This document shows positions 1 to 5,148 of a stretch of 6,992 nt of DNA, piece after piece. The notes beneath the pieces are model-generated. The model did no database searches. It had not been told where the DNA came from and saw nothing but the letters and a program-made list of their open reading frames with translations. This DNA comes from Thermoplasmata archaeon (GTDB lineage Archaea > Thermoplasmatota > Thermoplasmata > GCA-020350865): the NCBI GenBank assembly GCA_020351895.1, contig CP070672.1, positions 1,358,584 to 1,365,575 of the forward strand, written 5' to 3'. Position numbers and translations under genes: made by a program. Every line of letters begins with the position of its first letter. Position 1 is the stretch's first letter.

Positions 1-54
1 ATGTTGGCTGTTGCTGTTACGTGTATTTTTGGATATCTGTATACTAGGAACTAA
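1..54 (+). CDS. 3' end of a truncated gene, hydrophobic C-terminal tail
   Basis: Frame 1 is open from the window edge to a TAA at 52-54. The 17 visible residues (MLAVAVTCIFGYLYTRN) are hydrophobic and end with Tyr, Thr, Arg, Asn, which looks like the last part of a C-terminal membrane helix with a short basic tail. Such a tail is common on archaeal exported, membrane-anchored proteins. The ATG at position 1 is probably an internal codon rather than a start, because the peptide is too short to be a gene and lies at the edge. The function cannot be read from this fragment. A chance open frame is possible. Confidence 0.4.
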   Translation: MLAVAVTCIFGYLYTRN

Positions 55-216
55 AACAGCTAATACATTTGGAAAAGGCTTTCAAATCAATTCATCAGCT
101 TTCAGCTTATTTAAAATAGGATGAAGAGTTGATGATGGGGCATTCTTCTGAAAAAAAAGCCCTCTTCTATATCTGAAAAATAAAGGGATGCAACCAAGAT
201 ATCCCAACGAAAAACT

Positions 217-225
217 ATTATATTT
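217..225 (+). promoter_or_regulatory. Candidate archaeal TATA box for the 298-714 gene
   Basis: ATTATATTTA lies in an otherwise gene-free AT-rich stretch. Archaeal transcription normally begins about 25-28 bases after the centre of the TATA box, which puts the start near 246-250. The transcript would then have a leader of about 50 bases containing the strong ribosome site at 286-292. The match is moderate, and AT-rich sequence gives chance hits. Confidence 0.35.
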
Positions 226-285
226 ACAAAATGTAAGGAGGATCAAAGAGAGGGCAGGATAACCTCAGAGGTAAGAAATATATTT

Positions 286-292
286 GGAGGTG
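286..292 (+). promoter_or_regulatory. Perfect Shine-Dalgarno that decides an ATT start
   Basis: GGAGGTG is a seven-base match to the archaeal 16S rRNA 3' end (CACCTCC). Five bases separate it from ATT at 298, the normal spacing used by other genes here, for example GGAGTGA before 776 and GAGGTGAT before 4786. No in-frame ATG, GTG or TTG lies at a usable distance. The nearest, GTG at 346, is more than 50 bases away. Confidence 0.65.
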
Positions 293-297
293 TAAAC

Positions 298-714
298 ATT
301 ATACAAGATTCATCCGACAAAGTTGCTAAAAAGAAGACCCCTGGAGTGCACATACGTTTTAAAATAAGGGATTACAGAGTATACCTTGGACGCAACATGA
401 AGGCAAAGCTTCCCGGATTCGTTCCTGAAAGTAAAACCGTACGGTTCTACGCTCAAATAATCTGTACGAGCGAGGAATCACCCCATTATTACCTCAACCT
501 CTATTTCCTACGGCCAGATAGCGAGAAAATGGATAATTACTTCTATCCTGACCAGAGATTGGGAGCGTCCTTCCTGCCTTACGAGCAGTACACATGGTAT
601 TTGGATATACTCAGAAACGAGGAACCAGTCTATGGCTATCTAAACAGTTCACGTCCCAGTGGAAATGGCATAAGTACAAGCCAAGAACCGGTTGGAGAGG
701 GAGAAAGCTCCTAA
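298..714 (+). CDS. Small protein of unknown function, probably starting at ATT
   Basis: I do not recognise this gene with certainty. From the ATT at 298 it encodes 138 residues; from the first conventional codon, GTG at 346, it encodes 122. The ATT is preferred because a perfect GGAGGTG sits five bases upstream, whereas GTG 346 has no comparable site and falls next to the domain-like stretch HIRFKIRDYRVYLG. The frame is open back to a TAA at 181-183 but contains no ATG, GTG or TTG there. The extra N-terminus (IQDSSDKVAKKKTPG) is polar and lysine-rich. The core is rich in Tyr, Phe and alternating hydrophobic residues, suggesting a small beta-rich cytoplasmic domain. There is no signal peptide or membrane helix. 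The tail after the sequence YGYLNSSRPSGNG is Ser/Gly/Glu-rich and probably disordered. The next gene begins 61 bases downstream on the same strand, so co-transcription is plausible. Confidence 0.75.
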   Translation: MIQDSSDKVAKKKTPGVHIRFKIRDYRVYLGRNMKAKLPGFVPESKTVRFYAQIICTSEESPHYYLNLYFLRPDSEKMDNYFYPDQRLGASFLPYEQYTWYLDILRNEEPVYGYLNSSRPSGNGISTSQEPVGEGESS

Positions 715-775
715 AAATGGTTCATTTGATAATTGAGAGGAAAAGGATTCAATTTCTTTATCGGAGTGAAAGAAA

Positions 776-1231
776 ATGAGAAATAAAATCGTCTTAAACT
801 TCGCGATTCTTATTATAATCTGTCTACTCTTGGTTCTTTCTTTGTCTGCTCAGGCTACCACAGTTACTGTGGGCCCTGATACCGCGAATGTAGAGACCCA
901 TGAACTGGATAGTGGAGAGGACATAATTTGGGAATGGGAAGTGGTCAATGACAGGAACATAGATTTCTGGATAGTGGATGAGCAAGGAACGAAATATATT
1001 GAGGTGTACAATGCAACCTCATCAAGAGGCTCCTTCGAGGTTCCCACAGGTGGATCCTGGAGCGTGGTGTTTTACAATGATGATTTCTACTCTGTGGTCA
1101 TCGATTATACAATCACCATAGATTCCTTCGGGGGATCTATTGTTTTTTTGACCGTGTTAATCACCATACTCCTTGTGGTAATAATATTGTTGGTTTTGAT
1201 GCTTAAGAAGAAGCAGGCTCAATCTAAATAG
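776..1231 (+). CDS. Exported single-pass membrane protein with GOLD/p24-like beta-sandwich
   Basis: The 151-residue protein has type I membrane topology. Residues 1-27 form a signal peptide: a basic MRNK start, a long hydrophobic core, and a likely cut after the AQA at 25-27. Residues about 44-115 form an all-beta domain, residues 121-143 a C-terminal membrane helix, and residues 144-151 a basic cytoplasmic tail beginning KKK. In the beta domain the pattern DSGEDIIWEWEV, then DFWIVDEQG, then GSFEVPTGGSWSVVFYND and an alternating hydrophobic strand resembles the GOLD domain of emp24/gp25L/p24 proteins and its archaeal relatives. This family call comes from pattern, not a profile search. The domain would face outside the cell. 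The ATG has a good ribosome site, GGAGTGA at 763-769, six bases upstream. The gene follows the 298-714 gene by 61 bases and may share its transcript. Substrate and role are unknown; a generic exported immunoglobulin-like beta-sandwich is the alternative. Confidence 0.85.
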   Translation: MRNKIVLNFAILIIICLLLVLSLSAQATTVTVGPDTANVETHELDSGEDIIWEWEVVNDRNIDFWIVDEQGTKYIEVYNATSSRGSFEVPTGGSWSVVFYNDDFYSVVIDYTITIDSFGGSIVFLTVLITILLVVIILLVLMLKKKQAQSK

Positions 1232-1342
1232 GGCTTACCTTAAATAAAAGATTAAATCTCGAAATTATCTTTAAGCAGAACAATCAAATAGATATGGCTC
1301 CAAAAACTAATGAAGCGGAATCCGTTCCCCGTAAAAGAGCTT

Positions 1343-1687
1343 TTATTTCAGTTTCTTGCGTGGGATTTCTATATAGAATTTTTCTGAGGAGCTTGCGCTG
1401 TATCTCAAAGAATCCTTGGTCGTGTGTATAGGTTTAGCCCTCTTTTTATTTTTAGCCTTTGTATCTTCACCTCGATAGATTTTCAAGTAGATATCTGGAT
1501 TTCTGTCAATTAGTTCTCGAAAGTGTACTGAATCGTACTCTATGAAGAATTTGCCATCTGAATCTGTCAATGCTTTTCCCAGTAGGTCTGAATGAATAAG
1601 GTCTTTGTCATAAGCACAAACGAGTAGGCCCGAAAGAGGCTCTCCGCTCTCCTTTTCCTTAACGATTCCCAGTACTCTCATTTTCAT
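1343..1687 (-). CDS. Transthyretin-like / carboxypeptidase regulatory-like domain protein
   Basis: The protein is 114 residues from the ATG at 1687. The frame stays open to a TTG at 1702, but ATG 1687 is preferred because a GGGGA at 1696-1700 lies eight bases upstream of it; ATG 1681 is also possible. The residues after the start (VLGIVKEKESGEPLSGLLVCAYDKD, written here only in part: GEPLSGLLVCAYDKD) carry the typical prealbumin-like pattern of a V-x-G strand, a G-x-P-L-x-G turn and an A-Y-D-K-D strand. They are followed by LGKALTDSDGKFFIEYD, then PDIYLKIYRG and a final strand FYIEIPRK. This matches the small seven-stranded transthyretin-like fold found in many bacterial and archaeal proteins as a stand-alone or repeated module. 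No signal peptide is visible, so the protein is probably cytoplasmic, unlike the exported version of this fold at 5149-6045. It stands alone on this strand. No enzyme activity can be inferred. Confidence 0.85.
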   Translation of the reverse strand: MKMRVLGIVKEKESGEPLSGLLVCAYDKDLIHSDLLGKALTDSDGKFFIEYDSVHFRELIDRNPDIYLKIYRGEDTKAKNKKRAKPIHTTKDSLRYSASSSEKFYIEIPRKKLK

Positions 1688-1689
1688 TG

Positions 1690-1705
1690 ATATTGTCCCC
1701 AATAT
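1690..1705. repeat. Small inverted repeat overlapping the ribosome site of the transthyretin-like gene
   Basis: ATATTG-TCCC-CAATAT is a perfect 6+6 bp inverted repeat with a four-base loop. On the - strand the GGGGA proposed as the ribosome site of the gene starting at 1687 overlaps the loop and one arm base. The hairpin could mask that site, or the repeat could bind a regulator. It is short and AT-rich, so chance is a real possibility. Confidence 0.3.
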
Positions 1706-1835
1706 TCGAGATTGCCTTATTTATTCTAATCGAAGTATGAATATTTATGTTTTGTGAGGACCACAACTTCAATTCAATATATTCTCTCAATCTCGGATAT
1801 CTCTTTTGCCAGGTCTTCCTAAAATGTAACATAAA

Positions 1836-1849
1836 ATTTAATATTAAAT
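1836..1849 (+). promoter_or_regulatory. Palindromic AT-rich promoter element ahead of the 1890 gene
   Basis: ATTTAATATTAAAT is a perfect 14-bp palindrome centred about 48 bases before the ATG at 1890. Used as a TATA box it would give a transcript start near 1868-1870 and a leader of about 20 bases containing GGGAAGTAGAT as the ribosome site. Because it is symmetric it could direct transcription both ways, or be a regulator site. AT richness lowers the weight of the palindrome. Confidence 0.4.
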
Positions 1850-1889
1850 AAAACATATACAACAATGAGATTATCGGGAAGTAGATAGG

Positions 1890-2300
1890 ATGGTTGAGGA
1901 TATATCCAATATGATCTATAGATTGATGTTGAGACAGAGCCTGCTTGAGATTATTAACGATTGTAACCAGTTGAAAGAAATAAAAGAGATACTTAAAAAT
2001 GAAGACATACCGATTTATTATGTTGGATTGGATGAGGACCTCGATATTTTAAGATTCAAATCCCATAAAATATCCGAAAAAATAGATTATGAAAATCCAA
2101 TCGAATGGGAGGAGGAGGTAAATACAATCAAGGGTGAATGGGAGGAAATATGGAAGTCCATTGATAAGAATACGAATCTAAAAAAGATAATTGAAAAGGC
2201 CGAGAAAGCCTCTAAAAAAAAGAAAGAGCAAACCGGAACAAAAGATAGAAAACTTGAACTTGCCATAGAGATATTAAAGCTTCATCAACTGAAAACTTGA
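1890..2300 (+). CDS. Charged, mostly helical protein of unknown function
   Basis: I do not recognise this 136-residue protein. It has no signal peptide or membrane helix and should be cytoplasmic. Residues 1-37 look like amphipathic helices (DISNMIYRLMLRQSLLEIIN), followed by a short beta-like segment (IPIYYVGLDEDLDILRF, 40-56). Residues 60-136 are very rich in Lys and Glu and probably form long helices, possibly a coiled coil, with a basic patch KKKKEQ near 109-114. The start ATG is preceded by GGGAAGTAGAT, a modest ribosome site. A second Met at residue 8 is a weaker alternative start. The gene converges with the 2309-2899 gene, with only eight bases between their stop codons, so their transcripts probably overlap. 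Confidence 0.75.
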   Translation: MVEDISNMIYRLMLRQSLLEIINDCNQLKEIKEILKNEDIPIYYVGLDEDLDILRFKSHKISEKIDYENPIEWEEEVNTIKGEWEEIWKSIDKNTNLKKIIEKAEKASKKKKEQTGTKDRKLELAIEILKLHQLKT

Positions 2301-2308
2301 TACTATCT

Positions 2309-2899
2309 TTATTTCCCCTTCTTAATCCCAACCATGCTCAGCCTACCTTCTTTTAAGAAGCTGAAAAATTTAATGTTGATAAACAATTTATGTCTCATGA
2401 ACAGGGTAATGATTATTAAACCACCCAGGACTTCACCCACAAAGATATAAGGCTCAGATAGCAGGATGGTAAAGTAATCCGAAATTCCCATATCAAGTTT
2501 TGGAAAGCTGGTTCTAAAAATCGGCCAAAAAAGGGTATGAGGGTCCTCCCACAGTCTATCGAGAAGTAGGTGGAGATATACTGGAATGATGTAAAATGGA
2601 ATTTGTAATCCACGGTTGATCTTAATTTTAGTGGTGATAAGTAACAAGATCGAGAAAATGCTTACTATCACTATTGAATGGGTGAAAAGCCTGCCATTTG
2701 AGATTTCCTCTTTTAGGATGATCATACCAATTATCTTATCGATAATATCGGGTAGAATCGCCGCGATGATCACGATTCTAAAATCAATACCCCAGGGTGA
2801 TAATTTACCGGTATTGTCCTTACTAAAGCGGGAGGAAATCACCCAGGCCAACACGTAAATAATGCCTACGCTTATTCCTATATGGCCGATTAGAAACAT
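2309..2899 (-). CDS. YdjM/DUF457-type membrane-bound metal-dependent hydrolase
   Basis: This 196-residue integral membrane protein has about four to five hydrophobic helices (near 3-21, 39-62, 74-91, 100-114 and 150-168). Its polar motifs are those of the YdjM/LexA-regulated membrane-bound metal-dependent hydrolase family: GHIGIS at 5-10 (His6), LPDIIDK at 49-55 (Asp51, Asp54), RLFTHS at 70-75 (His74) and HLLLDRLWEDP at 110-120 (His110, Asp114). In this family the His and Asp residues are proposed metal ligands in the membrane; the natural substrate is generally unknown. Length and motif order are normal, so the gene looks intact. A TATA box 28 bases upstream of the ATG and the lack of a convincing ribosome site suggest leaderless transcription. 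It probably forms its own unit, although it follows the winged-helix gene by 56 bases on the same strand. Confidence 0.88.
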   Translation of the reverse strand: MFLIGHIGISVGIIYVLAWVISSRFSKDNTGKLSPWGIDFRIVIIAAILPDIIDKIIGMIILKEEISNGRLFTHSIVIVSIFSILLLITTKIKINRGLQIPFYIIPVYLHLLLDRLWEDPHTLFWPIFRTSFPKLDMGISDYFTILLSEPYIFVGEVLGGLIIITLFMRHKLFINIKFFSFLKEGRLSMVGIKKGK

Positions 2900-2923
2900 A
2901 GTTAGGTCACAACGATTTTATGA

Positions 2924-2931
2924 TATTTAAA
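2924..2931 (-). promoter_or_regulatory. TATA box of the YdjM-type gene, implying a leaderless mRNA
   Basis: On the - strand this reads TTTAAATA, an excellent archaeal TATA box, preceded by AAAG-type purines as in a BRE. Its centre lies about 28 bases upstream of the ATG at 2899. Transcription should therefore begin at or within a base or two of the start codon. Confidence 0.6.
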
Positions 2932-2955
2932 CTTTGGACATCCCAGAATCTCCCC

Positions 2956-3345
2956 TCATTCCCTCACCCTAAACCACGCCGGGATCTGACGATATTTGTA
3001 GTGGTCCATGATAATATCCTCGTACATGGATATGTAGAACTCGTTGTATTTACGAATGTACAATACACCTTTTTTTGTAATGGATATATTATAGATTGGA
3101 TCCTCGAACTCTATCTCGATTAATCCCATCTCTTCGAGTTTGTTTAATATCTTGTTTGTCATCTGATGGTTGGACTTTATTTCATACGATATCTCGGACT
3201 TGGGCAGCTTTGCCTTGGATTTGGCCAGGATATCATCCAGTTTCTCCTCAAGGCCGTCCTGGTATATGTCTAAATCAAGCTCCATTACTAAACGATTTAA
3301 TGCAAGACACATGTAAAGCTCCCAGCTTTTGTACTTTCTGGCCAT
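2956..3345 (-). CDS. Winged helix-turn-helix DNA-binding regulator
   Basis: The 129-residue protein has a winged-helix core in residues about 47-95. LPKSEISYEIKSNHQM begins the helix-turn-helix, TNKILNKLEEMGLIEIE is the recognition helix plus first wing strand, and IYNISITKKGVLYIRKYNEF is the wing return followed by a long helix. The ITKKG turn and the following Tyr-rich helix are typical of archaeal MarR/PadR-like small regulators. The C-terminal helix (YEDIIMDHYKYRQIPAWF) and the N-terminal helix are likely dimer contacts. No ligand or metal site is obvious. The ATG at 3345 follows GTGAT. The gene begins 39 bases after the stop of the membrane-protein gene at 3385-4638 with no clear promoter between them, so the two are probably co-transcribed. 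A natural target is the inverted repeat at 4693-4713 in the divergent promoter of this unit; that is inference. Confidence 0.85.
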   Translation of the reverse strand: MARKYKSWELYMCLALNRLVMELDLDIYQDGLEEKLDDILAKSKAKLPKSEISYEIKSNHQMTNKILNKLEEMGLIEIEFEDPIYNISITKKGVLYIRKYNEFYISMYEDIIMDHYKYRQIPAWFRVRE

Positions 3346-3384
3346 GAGATATCACTATTCTATTTTGCCCTACAATATCCAAAC

Positions 3385-4638
3385 CTAACCTAACTTCTCA
3401 CCGTATGATATCATTGGAATGAAGGAGTAAACCTCACCGTCTTCGGCCACTATCTCCAGATGTGTCAGTATGTTCTTCATTTTAATGGCATTTTCCAGGA
3501 CGTCTTCGTAAACATCATCGGGAATATCCGATACCTTCCAAAGAAGTGCGATTATCCTCAAAGGAAACATGTTCTCTTTCTTGCATACATCCATGGCCGA
3601 GTCCCTTAACATTTTGAGCTTAGCGAGGGTAATTTCATCCCGAAAGACCCTGATAAAAACCCCGAACCGACCCATGGGCATACCAAGTGCCACGGATTTG
3701 TCCTTCAAGATGTTCGTTCCTGGAAAATATGCATCAAACTCGTGCTCCTTCCCCGACTTTCCTTTAAGTTTCACACTCTCTGAAAACTCCTTTTTCTCTG
3801 CCACCACAGAACTTCTTATGTAAGGATCGTTTTCTTTAAGGTAAATGATCAATCTCGAAAGCTGATTCTCACCCTTTGGAACCCTGATATCCTTTTGGAA
3901 CCTCACGCTGTCGATTATGCTGTGCCGTGTGTGGATGTACCTGAAGTCGCTTTCGGTATCCATGAGCAATTTGAGCACGATTAGGAACTTGCCAATTACA
4001 ATGATCCCAATACCCATGCGTATGATGCCAAAAGAGAAAAGGAGGTTGTAATCCAATCCAATTATAAAGGCATAATTGAGGATGAGAATTACCATGGAGA
4101 GCCCTATGAAAAAAACACAGTACCTCAGCATTTTAATTATCTGGGGTAGCACGTGCATGCTCTCCTCCTCAAGATCCATAACAGCAAAAATAGGATTTGC
4201 AAGATGCTTACCGCGAATCTTTCCTGCATCGGGTTTTTCCTTTTTTTGTGGCTTTACCTGGGTAAGGTCCGATATATTGCAGCACCTGAGAAGATTGATA
4301 GAATTGAATTTATTAATCTGGCTTAAATAAAGTAATGAAGTTATGATGATGGCAAACAGCAAGACTATAAGTAAACCCGAAATTGTGGCATTTAACAATA
4401 ATTGGTTTGTGAATTCAACATCTCCTAAAAGTCCCCTCCGAATATAGGATAATAAATCATATGTACTTGGTATTAATAATAATGCCAAGATAATGAACGC
4501 TAAAATCCCAAGATTTAAGGGTAAAAGGGCCTTTTTGCCGATTTTCTGAATGTCTTCCCCAAGCTCCACTGTTGCTTCCAAAGGTTCCTCAATGGCACGG
4601 GATACAAAAAACCTACTACCAGTGGTTTTAGATTCCAT
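3385..4638 (-). CDS. Four-helix membrane protein with cytoplasmic, possibly nuclease-like C-terminal domain
   Basis: The 417-residue protein starts at ATG 4638. An in-frame TTG at 4650 is rejected because the TATA box at 4669-4676 would start transcription downstream of it, near 4645. After a polar N-terminus come helix pairs at about 37-56 and 83-105. A basic loop follows (QKKEKPDAGKIRGK, about 132-145), then a second pair at about 172-195 and 202-225, and a soluble domain from about 226 to 417. I do not recognise the whole protein. In the soluble domain KGKSGKEHEFDAYFPG (292-307) resembles the first active-site strand of Mrr/PD-(D/E)XK-like domains, which often read GKSGxEHxFD. However, the following core strand (FGVFIRVF, 325-332) lacks the expected E-x-K, so any catalytic role would be lost. 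This resemblance is by eye and uncertain. It is divergent from the PspC gene and probably co-transcribed with the winged-helix gene. Confidence 0.85.
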   Translation of the reverse strand: MESKTTGSRFFVSRAIEEPLEATVELGEDIQKIGKKALLPLNLGILAFIILALLLIPSTYDLLSYIRRGLLGDVEFTNQLLLNATISGLLIVLLFAIIITSLLYLSQINKFNSINLLRCCNISDLTQVKPQKKEKPDAGKIRGKHLANPIFAVMDLEEESMHVLPQIIKMLRYCVFFIGLSMVILILNYAFIIGLDYNLLFSFGIIRMGIGIIVIGKFLIVLKLLMDTESDFRYIHTRHSIIDSVRFQKDIRVPKGENQLSRLIIYLKENDPYIRSSVVAEKKEFSESVKLKGKSGKEHEFDAYFPGTNILKDKSVALGMPMGRFGVFIRVFRDEITLAKLKMLRDSAMDVCKKENMFPLRIIALLWKVSDIPDDVYEDVLENAIKMKNILTHLEIVAEDGEVYSFIPMISYGEKLG

Positions 4639-4668
4639 AACAACACGCAAAAAAGTTATGACTTCTCA

Positions 4669-4676
4669 TATATAAA
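4669..4676 (-). promoter_or_regulatory. TATA box of the four-helix membrane protein gene
   Basis: On the - strand this reads TTTATATA, an ideal archaeal TATA box. Its centre is 34 bases from ATG 4638, so the mRNA would begin near 4645 with a leader of only about seven bases. It excludes the TTG at 4650 as start. Confidence 0.6.
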
Positions 4677-4692
4677 GCTTATCGGAAGATTT

Positions 4693-4713
4693 TTACTAAA
4701 ATTTATTTAGTAA
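4693..4713. promoter_or_regulatory. Candidate operator: 8+8 bp perfect inverted repeat in a divergent promoter
   Basis: TTACTAAA-N5-TTTAGTAA is perfectly symmetric over both eight-base arms. It lies between the left-facing TATA box (4669-4676) and the right-facing one (4730-4738), about 17 bases from each. A dimeric regulator bound here could control both directions. The dyad is not followed by an oligo-T run suited to termination, and it lies upstream of both predicted transcript starts, so a DNA-binding site is more likely than an RNA hairpin. Confidence 0.5.
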
Positions 4714-4729
4714 CTGTTTTTCTTTTCGA

Positions 4730-4738
4730 TATATATAT
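4730..4738 (+). promoter_or_regulatory. TATA box of the PspC unit
   Basis: TATATATAT places the transcript start near 4760 and leaves a leader of about 25 bases holding the ribosome site GAGGTGAT. A second AT-rich element, TTTAAAAATA near 4756, would start transcription at the ATG itself and is less likely because it would exclude that ribosome site. Confidence 0.5.
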
Positions 4739-4770
4739 TCTAAATTAGATTTACGTTTAAAAATACGCAA

Positions 4771-4778
4771 GAGGTGAT
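4771..4778 (+). promoter_or_regulatory. Shine-Dalgarno fixing the PspC start at 4786
   Basis: GAGGTGAT is an eight-base match to the 16S 3' end, seven bases before ATG 4786. The in-frame GTG at 4774 is part of this site, so it is not the start. Confidence 0.8.
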
Positions 4779-4785
4779 AAAGAAA

Positions 4786-5133
4786 ATGACAGAAAATGTA
4801 ACACAAAATCAAGGGGTGCCACAACCCACCCGTCAAACATATGAACAGTATTATTACAGACCAAGGAAACTATACAGATCCACCAGGGACAAGTGGATTG
4901 CAGGAGTCTGCGGTGGAATTGCAGAGCGCTATGACCATGACCCCACATTGATCAGAATACTCTGGATTGTTCTTACAATATTCGTGTTTCCTGCGGGGAT
5001 AATCGCATATATCCTTCTGTGGATATTTATTAAGAAATACCCAAGCTACTACACAATAGCGCCGCCGATACCCCCAGAAGGAGTCGAATCGGTACATTAT
5101 CACTACTACTACAAATCACCCCAAAAAAGATAA
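4786..5133 (+). CDS. PspC-domain membrane protein with C-terminal His/Tyr motif
   Basis: The 115-residue protein contains a PspC domain at about 27-85. KLYRSTRDKWIAGVCGG (28-44) is the family signature, followed by IAERYDHDPTLIRILW and a hydrophobic segment to residue 83. Pro69-Ala70-Gly71 splits this segment and may make it a hairpin rather than one straight helix. In bacteria PspC is a membrane sensor and partner in the phage-shock response to envelope damage; in archaea the domain is common but its role is less defined. Additions to the plain domain are a Tyr-rich N-terminus (YEQYYYRP, 19-26) and a proline-rich tail ending in VHYHYYY (103-109). The next gene starts 15 bases after the stop and contains the same motif twice, so the two proteins very likely act together. 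Start chosen from the strong ribosome site at 4771-4778. Confidence 0.93.
   Translation: MTENVTQNQGVPQPTRQTYEQYYYRPRKLYRSTRDKWIAGVCGGIAERYDHDPTLIRILWIVLTIFVFPAGIIAYILLWIFIKKYPSYYTIAPPIPPEGVESVHYHYYYKSPQKR
5092..5112 (+). repeat. Copy 1 of the VHYHYYY-coding repeat (PspC tail)
   Basis: These seven codons encode VHYHYYY near the C-terminus of the PspC protein. They match the copy at 5284-5304 at 19 of 21 bases, with both differences at synonymous third positions. A shorter relative, encoding VHYHYH, lies at 5209-5226. Confidence 0.8.
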
Positions 5134-5148
5134 ATGGAGGAATGATAA

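Noticed and set aside
67..87. Hairpin ATTTG(G)AAA-AGGC-TTTCAAAT after the truncated gene
   Set aside because: The stem has a bulge and no T run follows, so it is a poor terminator by either bacterial or archaeal rules; it may be chance in AT-rich DNA.
123..148. GAAGAGT/ATTCTTC imperfect hairpin followed by an A run
   Set aside because: It includes a G-T pair and a 12-base loop, and the run that follows is A rather than T on this strand.
188..262. 24-codon ORF starting with ATG in the gene-poor left region
   Set aside because: No ribosome site at normal distance, and the likely TATA box at 217-225 falls inside it.
594..779. Open frame of 61 codons overlapping the end of the 298-714 gene and running into the ATG at 776
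   Set aside because: It begins inside a better-supported gene, lacks a ribosome site, and its product is a basic, low-complexity mix. A frameshift joining it to the upstream gene was considered, but the first frame stays coherent to its own stop.
1659..1865. 68-codon - strand frame overlapping the transthyretin-like gene start
   Set aside because: It starts at TTG without a ribosome site, covers the promoter regions of two genes, and is AT-driven in composition.
3096..3347. 83-codon + strand frame opposite the winged-helix gene
   Set aside because: Antisense shadow of a gene with a clear domain; no ribosome site.
4639..4650. TTG at 4650 as start of the four-helix membrane protein
   Set aside because: It lies upstream of the transcript start predicted from the TATA box at 4669-4676, and ATG 4638 is in frame just after.
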